Positions 26,501-32,235 of a DNA stretch of 32,235 bases are shown here, in pieces (position 1 is the stretch's first letter; every line of letters starts with the position of its first letter). Under the pieces are notes generated by a model. The model did not search any database. It saw only the letters and a list, made by a program, of their open reading frames with translations, and had not been told where the DNA came from. This DNA comes from Eubacterium sp. (lineage in GTDB: Bacteria; Bacillota; Clostridia; Oscillospirales; Acutalibacteraceae): assembly GCA_022511205.1 (NCBI GenBank), contig JAFLRY010000021.1:1-32235 (forward strand), read 5' to 3'. The position numbers and the translations under genes were made by a program.

Positions 26501-28957
26501 CGGATCGCCCCAACGGTTCGTCCACATATAGTATGGATTTCCGTAGCCGTCCGCAATCTGAAAGCGGATATTCGCGCCGTGCTTATCCGTATCGGCGTTG
26601 TTATAATCAATTCCGCTATTGTTTTGCATAACGATAACGTTTCCCTGCGCTCTTCTTATCCAACGGGATGAAATGTCGTAGTATTCTATTGCCGGCGCGG
26701 TCTGGCTGTATCCTCCCTGGTCAGAATATACACCGGTTAGGCTGTAGGTGGAAAATTCCGGGGCGCCGCTATTATATTGCATCAGATTCAGGCCGGTGAC
26801 AACAACGTTGGAACGCGCGCCTGTAACAGTGACGCGGTATTGACGCTGTGAATTCCAACCCAACAGAAATTCCAATCGGAGTATTGCTCCGTCCGCAAGG
26901 GTTGTTTCCGTATAGTAAGGATGCTTCGCGTCGGCTTTTTCCGGATTGCCGTTAATCGTATATGAATTATTCCAGTTATATTTAGGGAAATACGGGATCG
27001 TTATGGCTATTCCGTTTACCTCAAACGCGTCCAGATAGAAGCTGTCTCCGGTATTGGTCTGGAAAATCCAGCTATAGTAGTAGGTGCCGGTTTCTTGGTC
27101 ATACACCATATTCTGCGATTTCCCTTTGAAGGATTCACCCCACTCTTTATCCCAGTTATAACTTCGACCAACAGATTTGATGTTAGGATAAGTGTCTTCG
27201 TGGGGTAGGGGGGAGCCGGTTACAGTGAGATTCCCCGCATGAGAGTCATAGTCTGCGTCAAAGTAGTCATAGTCATCACGGTCTGTATAATAGGGTTTGA
27301 TTGATTGCAGTGCGACCTCCGGTACCGCCGAGCCACCTCGTGAGACCGCGCCGCTTGATTTCTGCAAAACCTGGCTTACGTCAAACGTTGGGGCAACCTG
27401 CTCCTTCAGCACAGCCGTAACGGTACGGTTCGCCTTTACAAGGTGGTTGTAGAAGGTCTCACGCATCGTATGCTCCGTGGGGCCATCACTGTTCGGAATT
27501 ATTTTGAAACCGCCCTCGCCTGGTACGTTGTAGTTCGGATAAGAGCCGAGGGGATAACCGTTATTATGGGGGGAGAAGTCGTTTATACGCTCGGCCATTC
27601 TTGCGAGAATACCGTCGTGAGCGTCTTTATCGGGGTCGTCCGGTTTAGTCCATTTTAGAGTTATATTGCCGTCCGCGTCTCTGGTTTCGGTTATATGATT
27701 TTTTACGTCATCGTCAATAAAGCCCTCGTTTTTCAAATAGGTAGTATACGCGCTGAGCCAAGCGTCATATACCTCCTGTTTCGTTCCTGTGTGATTTATC
27801 TCTACGTAGAAAGAATCTGTGTATTCGCTTTTTGTCTTGTACGGTATGTCTATCGACATATCTATGCTGATAAATATCTGAAGCTCATAGCCGTAGGGCA
27901 CGACAGCGTCAAAGGAATACGCGCCGTCCGTCGTTTGCTTAGGGGGAGAAGCGCCGAAAATGCTTTTTACCCAGCTGACCTCCGTAGGAGCGTTTGAGCC
28001 GTAAAATACAACGTTTTGCGGAATATGGTCCGTGATATATTCCGTGCTGTCATACATTCTGACCCTATAGTTGATCTGATGCTCTACGGGTACATATTCA
28101 ATGATAAATTTTGCTTCATCGGGCAGAGTAGTGGTACTTACCTGAGTGTTTTGCTCCTCAGCGGAAAGGTAATAGTAAATGGATCTGTCACCCAGTTCGA
28201 TCAGACCCAATACGTTGATATTCGCGCCGTCGATCGTAACCTGCTTAACGTAATAACCCGAGTAACTCGCAAACAGCCCTTGAATTACGTTTCCGGAAAC
28301 GGAAGGGTTATCAATATTCGCGTCCTCCGAAACAAGAACTACACGGTTGGTTTTCGTATCGGTTACCGGTATACCCTTCCAGCTTTTGGGTGGGCGCAAA
28401 TAGCCCGCACCGAATGGGTCAAGACCGCTGGGATAGTTATCATCCGGCGTGTAATCCGTGCCGGTATCGTAATCCAGCGGCTGATCGTTGTCGCCAGAGC
28501 CTTCACGGTGCACATAGTTATTGAGTCCTCCAAACAGGAATTTTGTTCGTGGAATATAGGTTTCTTCCGCGGCGGCGGACGATTCTCCTGTGCCGGGTTC
28601 TTCGATACCGGGTCCGTTAGCTCCGAGCGCTGAAATACTTGGAGTGCCTGAGGTAACGGAGTTACCCGAATAATAATTGGATTTCAGGGGCAGCATGCCC
28701 TCGTCAAACATTTCCATCAGAGCATAAAACTCTTCAAGCGTCATATCTGACGAATAGGGATCCCAGTTTTCGTTCTTGATCAGATCCATAAGGCGTTCTT
28801 TGATTTGTTCGCGAGTTTCCTGAGCGGAATTTTCAGAAGAATCAAGCGTCTGTACTGTGTAAAGGGTAGTACTGGCGAATGCGGAAGACGCTATGCTCAG
28901 GCATAACAGAACCAAAATTACCATAAAAGGTGAAATTATGCGTTTTTTTGTTTTCAT
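23555..28957 (-). CDS. Giant secreted adhesin-like protein with C-terminal Cna-B/pilin-like modules, no visible wall anchor
   Basis: A protein of about 1800 residues. The signal peptide ends in an AFA-S type site near residue 28. A long Tyr/Asp/Asn-rich region follows, with low-complexity acidic stretches and no domain I can name. The last ~600 residues form about four Ig-like modules of the Cna-B/pilin type, beginning near 1219, 1407, 1576 (LYVTKRVV) and 1683 (YLAITETGG), most ending in a TVEE/TVAE/TVTE strand. The C-terminus is hydrophilic with neither LPxTG nor a membrane helix, unlike the giant protein at 2758. The ATG at 28957 is preferred because AGAAGGG lies 9 nt upstream, whereas it directly abuts the ATG at 28966. 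The TasA-like gene follows 17 bp downstream. The probable role is a surface matrix or adhesin component, perhaps held by the fibre subunit. Confidence 0.85.
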   Translation of the reverse strand: MKTKKRIISPFMVILVLLCLSIASSAFASTTLYTVQTLDSSENSAQETREQIKERLMDLIKNENWDPYSSDMTLEEFYALMEMFDEGMLPLKSNYYSGNSVTSGTPSISALGANGPGIEEPGTGESSAAAEETYIPRTKFLFGGLNNYVHREGSGDNDQPLDYDTGTDYTPDDNYPSGLDPFGAGYLRPPKSWKGIPVTDTKTNRVVLVSEDANIDNPSVSGNVIQGLFASYSGYYVKQVTIDGANINVLGLIELGDRSIYYYLSAEEQNTQVSTTTLPDEAKFIIEYVPVEHQINYRVRMYDSTEYITDHIPQNVVFYGSNAPTEVSWVKSIFGASPPKQTTDGAYSFDAVVPYGYELQIFISIDMSIDIPYKTKSEYTDSFYVEINHTGTKQEVYDAWLSAYTTYLKNEGFIDDDVKNHITETRDADGNITLKWTKPDDPDKDAHDGILARMAERINDFSPHNNGYPLGSYPNYNVPGEGGFKIIPNSDGPTEHTMRETFYNHLVKANRTVTAVLKEQVAPTFDVSQVLQKSSGAVSRGGSAVPEVALQSIKPYYTDRDDYDYFDADYDSHAGNLTVTGSPLPHEDTYPNIKSVGRSYNWDKEWGESFKGKSQNMVYDQETGTYYYSWIFQTNTGDSFYLDAFEVNGIAITIPYFPKYNWNNSYTINGNPEKADAKHPYYTETTLADGAILRLEFLLGWNSQRQYRVTVTGARSNVVVTGLNLMQYNSGAPEFSTYSLTGVYSDQGGYSQTAPAIEYYDISSRWIRRAQGNVIVMQNNSGIDYNNADTDKHGANIRFQIADGYGNPYYMWTNRWGDPINDQASVTLDDEGNITSYHHILSLNDVPDGTKLDSRYIYDGGDGYYYIRVTNQLNKNTNKNYQFALLTVVARTIKYTVRYLPEYSNWNGFVLDSDSETGLVKLTEEWMQDHQKNEKSNAIDIDPESMPFFKHDPEVCALWKLAEDETGNVPPQYQDILHQYDDNDGSFYDLLFYSMATIASDTYGTIRPKDNNKNYMFQNWILVGEDFTPVKDENNSYIQFLGGAIDLKQYSDYAVKHTAFGNADTDVHVLRLMPVWKHIENPFTYNVVLNWVDNLGQLHMEDFSDYWDAVVTEMTVSGQVYVFLNKDAKPLRDWIANHPTYTFWNEVNNATVKEDIEKALREYIEKGGENDNYDAVLEALLKGTNVGDEAPELSEIFERLGKDVFVVKRDGGDIGIWMYEDKAGLVFQKIVKEEPFIPNDEFYFTITNARVGENYESFLTGTYNAYPQFVYDEDGNLRDRTDDDAWLVEFKNGEIVSIDGNEQVTYFTLKNGDGISLYVSDGQYTVTELGSKSGNAYKTSVTYQSSDGSAAKEGWIIPEDGQLVGSEKSVQNSKEDVQQVSATVNFEVGEQNVVQTLTFTNSTLSMRINCEVMAPAGHSLWSHNFGYQLQFTLPENETPPQDDGGNYYYNVTAYRKTGVDAKGNIKYKATSYKLQMESAQQITRSLGNPISPLDAGDNIWYGVLDANDTAFSLKDSDYYVIVLPAPNDPESAIRYTAIETEPKDGETWHLDGKMYIRSGDLALGVQTEETYINTVNKPSLYVTKRVVRTDGKQEVGSFTFTVTLSDTAYTDEIFRNGVATFSLKDNESKFLVLDIPADGSVTYTVAEGSYDGYTTTYTNETGAFTDGTMIRVDVVNTQIKPGPGYLAITETGGKPGETFLYKITNEETGEELIVSVSGGGKTIVDCPAGNYTVEEINNWAWRYEDGKCKQKMPITVNSANTLTSPAHADFTNERNKKVWLGGEHHKNNQFSFSENVEEII

Positions 28958-29055
28958 AGTATCCATCCCTTCTGCGTATTTATCGCGCTGAGACTGCTCA
29001 TCAATATACGGTGAAAACGGAATATATCCGATTTGTTTTTTGCGTAAGATTTGAT

Positions 29056-29092
29056 TTAGTACATATAACGTTTTTATAAAAGTGTATACTAA
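29056..29092 (-). promoter_or_regulatory. 5' stem-loop in the leader of the giant minus-strand gene
   Basis: On the minus strand TTAGTATA (29092-29085) pairs with TGTACTAA (29063-29056), with one U-G, around an AT-rich loop. It starts ~11 nt after the predicted transcript start, leaving more than 90 nt before the start codon. Confidence 0.4.
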
Positions 29093-29109
29093 CTCATTTT
29101 AATTACTAT

Positions 29110-29138
29110 ATTATATTATATTAAAATTATAAATGCAA
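29110..29138 (-). promoter_or_regulatory. Promoter of the giant adhesin/TasA-like operon
   Basis: On the minus strand TTGCAT (29138-29133), a 17-bp spacer and TATAAT (29115-29110). A second overlapping TATAAT lies 5 bp closer to the -35. The leader would be ~145 nt. Confidence 0.6.
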
Positions 29139-29255
29139 TAGGTTTCTTTTCCCAAATTCGTCATAAAAGCAAAAAAATCGAAATAAAAATACATTGATTT
29201 TATGAATTTGAAGCATAATCAATACCATAACTGTTTTCAAATGTCACGGCAATTG

Positions 29256-29283
29256 TTGAATTTAGCTTTTTGTATGCTATAAT
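29256..29283 (+). promoter_or_regulatory. Promoter of the YjbR-EVE-like gene
   Basis: TTGAAT (29256-29261), a 16-bp spacer and an extended -10, TGCTATAAT (TATAAT at 29278-29283). The R repeat begins essentially at the predicted transcript start. Confidence 0.7.
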
Positions 29284-29317
29284 AGATTTGTTAAAATGAA
29301 TCGGCAAATCGGAATTT
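29284..29317 (+). repeat. Dispersed intergenic repeat R, copy 2
   Basis: Its first 18 bases (AGATTTGTTAAAATGAAT) match copy 3 at 30127-30144 with one mismatch, and its last 19 match copy 1 at 2395-2413 with one mismatch. It lies in the predicted leader of the YjbR-EVE-like gene. Confidence 0.6.
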
Positions 29318-29361
29318 GTGAAGTACAAATTGAAATCAAAAAGCATAAATGGTAGATTGTT

Positions 29362-30108
29362 ATGACGCTTAGAGAGCAATTATTTGATTATATAAAAAAG
29401 AAATACAAGGCGGATCCGGAGTATCTTTGGATGCGCTTTCCTGACTACGCCGTTTTTCGGCATGCTGATAATGAGAAGTGGTTCGGCCTTGTGATGAACA
29501 TTCCAATGAGAAAGCTCGGTATGGACGGGGATGATAACGTGGATATCCTCAATGTTAAGCTTTCCGAGCCGCTCCTTGTGGACATGCTTATTCGGCAATC
29601 AGGATATTTCAGAGGCTATCACATCAGCAGGGGGAATTGGGTATCGATCCTGTTGGATGGAACCGTTCCGTTTGATGATATCTGCCGATGGCTTGAAGAA
29701 AGTTATTTGACCACAGCATCAAAGGAAAAGAAGCAGAAGCTTCGTCCTCCGAAGGAGTGGCTCATCCCCGCTAATCCTAAATATTATGATATTGAGCAGG
29801 CTTTTAAAAACGCCAATGAAATCGACTGGAAGCAGGGTGCCGGAATTAACAAAGGCGATACTGTATTTATTTACTTGGCGGCTCCTGTGTCTGCGATCCT
29901 GTATAAGTGCAGGGTGACGGAGGCCAACATCCCGTTCAAATACGATGACGGAAACGTGCGGATGAAGGCACTGATGAAGCTTAAGCTTCAAAAAAGGTAT
30001 AAGCCGACAGCGTTTACCTTAGAAAAACTAAGAGACGAGCATGGCATTTATTCGGTCAGAGGGCCAAGAAGCGTTCCTTATTCCTTAAGCGAAGCGCTGA
30101 AACTGTGA
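29362..30108 (+). CDS. MmcQ/YjbR-like protein fused to an EVE/PUA-like domain
   Basis: A 248-residue cytosolic protein. Residues ~1-118 resemble the MmcQ/YjbR (CyaY-like fold) family: DPEYLWMRFPDYAVFRH, then EKWFGLVM, SEPLLVDMLI, GYHISRGNWVSILLDG and a C-terminal helix. After a Lys-rich linker, residues ~132-240 look like an EVE/PUA-type module (EWLIPANPKYYDIEQAF, IDWKQ, INKGDTVFIYLAAPVSAILYKCRV). EVE domains recognise modified bases in DNA or RNA and occur in defence or RNA-modification contexts; YjbR-like proteins have no settled function but may bind nucleic acid. The start has only a weak GGTAG site. It is monocistronic and flanked by R repeats on both sides. The fold assignments are by pattern and the EVE half is the less certain. 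Confidence 0.75.
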   Translation: MTLREQLFDYIKKKYKADPEYLWMRFPDYAVFRHADNEKWFGLVMNIPMRKLGMDGDDNVDILNVKLSEPLLVDMLIRQSGYFRGYHISRGNWVSILLDGTVPFDDICRWLEESYLTTASKEKKQKLRPPKEWLIPANPKYYDIEQAFKNANEIDWKQGAGINKGDTVFIYLAAPVSAILYKCRVTEANIPFKYDDGNVRMKALMKLKLQKRYKPTAFTLEKLRDEHGIYSVRGPRSVPYSLSEALKL

Positions 30109-30126
30109 GGAGGAACGGCTGCTTCA

Positions 30127-30160
30127 AGATTTGTTAAAGTGAATAGATAAATTCCAATTT
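30127..30160 (+). repeat. Dispersed intergenic repeat R, copy 3
   Basis: AGATTTGTTAAAGTGAAT (30127-30144) repeats the start of copy 2 with one change. The second half carries the AAATTCCAATTT core in the opposite orientation to copy 1. It runs directly into element E copy 2. A GAGGAGGA sequence with no start codon after it (30107-30114) precedes it. Confidence 0.6.
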
Positions 30161-30209
30161 ATCGTATAGCGAAACAGGACGGTGCGTTTATATCACAGCC
30201 CTGTTTTTT
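30158..30209 (+). terminator. Terminator-like repeated element E, copy 2
   Basis: Arms AAACAGG (30172-30178) and CCTGTTT (30200-30206), with a mismatched inner stem GGTG/CAC, lead to T6. The upstream flank begins TTTATCG (30158), as in copy 3. It probably ends the YjbR-EVE-like transcript. Confidence 0.75.
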
Positions 30210-30226
30210 GCTTTGCAATAAACAAT

Positions 30227-30255
30227 TTGCACAATTCAAAAAAATATGGTATTAT
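30227..30255 (+). promoter_or_regulatory. Promoter of the GPH symporter gene
   Basis: TTGCAC (30227-30232), a 17-bp spacer and TATTAT (30250-30255), with a TG three bases before the -10. It starts ~20 bp after terminator element E2. Confidence 0.65.
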
Positions 30256-30288
30256 TAATTATAATAATTGATGAAGGGGAATTTTATT

Positions 30289-31680
30289 ATGCTACAAGCA
30301 TTACCTAAAAGGAAAATGTACCGCTATTGCCTGGCGGATATTGCCAAGGGACTTTTTAACGGTATGATAGGGAATTATCTGCTCTACTTTTTTCAGCCTA
30401 CGGTAAAAAGCGGCTTGCCAAATCTTTTGCCTCAAAATAAACTTTTAGGATTTATTACGGTTATGGCGTTGATTACAGGTATCGGCAAGATCGTTGACGC
30501 CGTTTCAGATCCGTTGGTTGCAACTCTTTCGGACAAATGCAACCACAAGGCCGGCAGACGTATGCCGTTTTTGCGATATGCGGCACTGCCTTATGCCCTT
30601 TCACTGCTACTGATTTTCTACGCGCCGTTTAAAGAGGGTTCCGTGGGCAACGCAATTTGGGTTGGCTTCTTCCTCATTGCGTATTACGTTGCGTATACAT
30701 TCTTTTTCATTCCGCGAAACGCGCTTGTTCCGGAAATTATCCCGGACGCTAACGTGCGTGTCGGATACTACACTGTAAGCACAGTATTCTTTATGGGTTC
30801 AAGCGCCTTTATGTATGCCGCGACCCTGTTTGTGAATATGCTGAAGGATGCAGGCTTATCGTCATTGTGGGCGTGGCGTGCGGTGTTCACTATTTTTGCC
30901 GCGATCGGTATCGTTTGCCTTTTGCTTAGCGCGTATGCCTTTAATGAAAAGGACTATGTTCGTGACAGTACAAGGCCCAGCGACTCCTTACTTAAATCCT
31001 TTGGCTTGGTTTTACGAAACCGTAATTTCGTGATCTTCAGCCTCGGAGATTTGTTCAGCTTCATTTCCCTGTGCTTCTTTGAAACGGCAATGCTGTACTA
31101 CATCACTCTGTTGTTAAACATTGAAGAAAGCCAAGTGTTTTACGTTCTGCTGGCGGCGATCGTAACCGCGATTTGTTTATTCCCGCTTATTGTTTTTATC
31201 AGCAGAAAATTCAACAAAAAAATTCCGCTGATCATAGCAAGCGCCGTCTTTACGTTGGTATTTGCGTTGATTTATGTTGGCGATAAAATTGCCGCATTGT
31301 TCGCGGGACACGAATTGATAATCGGTATCGGAATCGGAATATTGGTTGCATTCCCGTTTGCCGCCATCAATATTCTTCCGCAGTCTGTTATTTCCGATAT
31401 TATTCAATTGGACTGCTTGGAAAGCGGAGTGAACAGAGAGGGTATATTCTCGGCGGTGAAAACATTCCTTGAAAAAATAGCGGTCAGCGTTGCGATGATA
31501 ATTGTGTCAAGCGTATTGGCGGTCGGTGCCGTAAGCGGCGAATCCGTTGGCATGCAGGGAGTTAAGCTCACCGGAGTGTATGCGGGTGTTTTCAGCTTGA
31601 TGTCCTTGATTTTGTTTATTGTTTACAATGACAAAAAGGTTACCGAAGGTATTAAAAAGTATAGCCATAATAATGCGTAG
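30289..31680 (+). CDS. GPH-family (MelB-like) sugar:cation symporter
   Basis: A 463-residue membrane transporter of the glycoside-pentoside-hexuronide branch of the major facilitator superfamily, with about twelve hydrophobic segments. The family motif DPLVATLSDK...KAGRRMPFLRY appears after the second helix, and the central cytoplasmic loop separates two six-helix halves. GPH members import sugars or glycosides with Na+ or H+. No glycosidase or sugar kinase lies next to it in the window, so the substrate cannot be inferred. AAGGGGA 8 nt before ATG 30289 sets the start; an in-frame TTG at 30268 lies before that site. It has its own promoter and terminator, hence is monocistronic. Confidence 0.88.
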   Translation: MLQALPKRKMYRYCLADIAKGLFNGMIGNYLLYFFQPTVKSGLPNLLPQNKLLGFITVMALITGIGKIVDAVSDPLVATLSDKCNHKAGRRMPFLRYAALPYALSLLLIFYAPFKEGSVGNAIWVGFFLIAYYVAYTFFFIPRNALVPEIIPDANVRVGYYTVSTVFFMGSSAFMYAATLFVNMLKDAGLSSLWAWRAVFTIFAAIGIVCLLLSAYAFNEKDYVRDSTRPSDSLLKSFGLVLRNRNFVIFSLGDLFSFISLCFFETAMLYYITLLLNIEESQVFYVLLAAIVTAICLFPLIVFISRKFNKKIPLIIASAVFTLVFALIYVGDKIAALFAGHELIIGIGIGILVAFPFAAINILPQSVISDIIQLDCLESGVNREGIFSAVKTFLEKIAVSVAMIIVSSVLAVGAVSGESVGMQGVKLTGVYAGVFSLMSLILFIVYNDKKVTEGIKKYSHNNA

Positions 31681-31691
31681 GTAACCCATAG

Positions 31692-31746
31692 TTTATCGAT
31701 TGGTTAATACAGGATAGTGCATCTAAAGCGCTATCCTGTTTTTTTG
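31692..31746 (+). terminator. Terminator and repeated element E, copy 3
   Basis: ACAGGATAGTGC (31709-31720) pairs with GCGCTATCCTGT (31728-31739, one G-U) around a 7-nt loop, followed by T7. The preceding TTTATCGATTGGTTAAT (31692-31708) closely matches the flank of copy 1. It ends the GPH gene. Confidence 0.9.
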
Positions 31747-31769
31747 TAACAGAATTTTGTAAAATCTCA

Positions 31770-31798
31770 TTGAATATTTTGTTTATATATGATATACT
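31770..31798 (+). promoter_or_regulatory. Promoter of the third large secreted protein
   Basis: TTGAAT (31770-31775), a 17-bp spacer and TATACT (31793-31798) with an extended TG motif. The predicted leader is ~118 nt. Confidence 0.7.
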
Positions 31799-31825
31799 GA
31801 TTTCAATTATGAATATAAGTACAGT

Positions 31826-31893
31826 GGGATTTTGTTGCCTTTTTCGGCATTACGAAGCAAGATGTTTAATGAACTGACTTCAATAAAAATCCC
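31826..31893 (+). promoter_or_regulatory. Candidate structured leader RNA
   Basis: GGGATTTT (31826-31833) can pair with AAAATCCC (31886-31893). Inside lie a TGCC/GGCA hairpin (31836-31849) and a weaker GAAG/CTTC pairing (31854-31881), together giving a possible three-way junction. It matches no riboswitch class that I recognise. Confidence 0.35.
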
Positions 31894-31922
31894 GGGCTTA
31901 CAATTACTTGAGGTGAATGCAT

Positions 31923-32235
31923 ATGAAAAAACGCGGAAGCAAGCTTCTCGCATTGTTATTGAGCCTGACTATGCTGCTGTCAATGATTCCCGCTATGACG
32001 CTGACAGCGTCTGCGGCAAATGGATCGTTCAGCGGCGGAAAGGGCACGGAGAAGAATCCCTATAAGATTTCGTCAAGAGATGACCTCAAGGCGATCGCAG
32101 ACGCCGTTAACGGCGGCGATACTCTGGCCGGCGTGTATTTCGAGCAGACCAATAATATTGATCTGGGCGGCGAAGCCGATCCGTGGCCGGTGATCGGTCA
32201 TGTCATCGGCAATACTCCCCATCCCTTCAACGGCG
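31923..32235 (+). CDS. Secreted surface protein, 5' end only (3' truncated by window)
   Basis: The frame runs open from ATG 31923 to the window end (104 complete codons). GAGGTGA (31910-31916) lies 6 nt upstream. The first ~32 residues form a strong signal peptide (KKRGSK, then a Leu/Met-rich core, LTASAA-N cleavage). The mature start carries GTEKNPYKISSRDDLKAIADAVNGG, then a YFEQTNNIDLGGE...WPVIG segment. Clostridial cell-surface proteins with GLUG-type or similar beta-solenoid repeats commonly begin this way, and those are often very large. The remainder lies outside the window, so anchor and function are unknown. An overlapping frame from 31832 is a shadow without a ribosome-binding site. 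Confidence 0.85.
   Translation, partial: MKKRGSKLLALLLSLTMLLSMIPAMTLTASAANGSFSGGKGTEKNPYKISSRDDLKAIADAVNGGDTLAGVYFEQTNNIDLGGEADPWPVIGHVIGNTPHPFNG

Larger units (their letters stand above)
28958..29361. other. Divergent intergenic region
   Basis: About 400 bp of very AT-rich DNA containing the promoter and long leader of the minus-strand giant gene (28958-29138), an unassigned AT-rich spacer, and the promoter and leader of the YjbR-like gene (29256-29361). No gene is supported in it. Confidence 0.7.

Noticed and set aside
24179-28633. Several long open frames (100-205 codons) on the + strand opposite the giant minus-strand gene.
   Set aside because: They lack ribosome-binding sites and recognisable products, and follow the codon phase of the real gene. 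The minus-strand frame has a signal peptide, recognisable modules and a good start.
2758-28966. Both giant proteins appear to be exactly 1803 residues long, suggesting duplication.
   Set aside because: Their sequences and domain orders are unrelated apart from generic Cna-B-like modules, and the second one most likely starts at 28957, giving 1800 residues. The equal length is coincidence.
31832-32065. 77-codon frame at the right edge.
   Set aside because: It overlaps in another frame the signal-peptide gene starting at 31923, which has a proper ribosome-binding site and stays open to the window end.
1-32235. CRISPR arrays, tRNA/rRNA genes, insertion sequences, prophage.
   Set aside because: No regularly spaced repeats, cloverleaf sequences, rRNA-like stretches, transposases or phage proteins were seen.

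Overview
The window looks like chromosomal DNA from an anaerobic, low-to-moderate GC, Gram-positive member of the Clostridia. An uncultured Oscillospirales/Ruminococcaceae-type gut bacterium fits best, but this is an inference. It rests on strong Shine-Dalgarno sites with ATG/GTG starts, a multi-subunit [FeFe] hydrogenase, a sortase-type surface protein, tandem lipoproteins, and giant secreted proteins with Cna-B/pilin-like C-termini. No rRNA, tRNA, CRISPR array, transposase or phage gene was seen.

Layout. (1) 1-2326: the 3' end of hydB and complete hydA, subunits of a probable electron-bifurcating NADH/ferredoxin [FeFe] hydrogenase, closed by a strong terminator. (2) 2327-8255: a gene-poor leader region, then a giant sortase-anchored protein with a von Willebrand A domain interrupted by a laminin-G/lectin-like domain, closed by a bidirectional terminator. 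(3) 8307-9130 (minus): a YhhN/TMEM86-type membrane protein. (4) 9148-11412: an AgrC-like histidine kinase and LytTR response regulator, preceded by a 10-bp direct repeat that could be an operator and by a doubtful 50-codon ORF. (5) 11463-17294: a probable six-gene operon of two ABC half-exporters, a trigger-factor-like PPIase lacking the ribosome-docking domain, an atypical thioredoxin, and two tandem paralogous lipoproteins. (6) 17681-22874: a cysteine desulfidase-like gene, then a coupled pair made of a thioredoxin-reductase-like flavoprotein without NADPH motifs and an M16C metallopeptidase. (7) 22911-29138 (minus): a second giant secreted adhesin-like protein followed by a TasA/camelysin-like fibre subunit. 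(8) 29256-31746: a YjbR-EVE-like fusion gene and a GPH-family sugar symporter. (9) 31770-32235: promoter, structured leader and 5' end of another large secreted protein.

Themes. Three large exported proteins suggest an elaborate cell surface. Both complete giant genes have AT-rich promoters and leaders with a predicted stem-loop close to the predicted transcript start. A second theme is redox and protein folding: thioredoxin, PPIase, an NADPH-motif-less reductase that could draw electrons from ferredoxin, and a hydrogenase that exchanges electrons with ferredoxin. A third is a small family of repeated intergenic sequences. Three related terminator-like hairpins share a conserved upstream flank (2483, 30158, 31692), and three related AAATTNNAATTT-containing repeats occur at 2379, 29284 and 30127.

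The best candidates for something undescribed are the six-gene exporter/foldase/lipoprotein operon, the giant-adhesin plus TasA-like pair, the lectin-in-VWA architecture, and the repeated intergenic elements. All functional statements come from reading motifs by eye; no database search was run.
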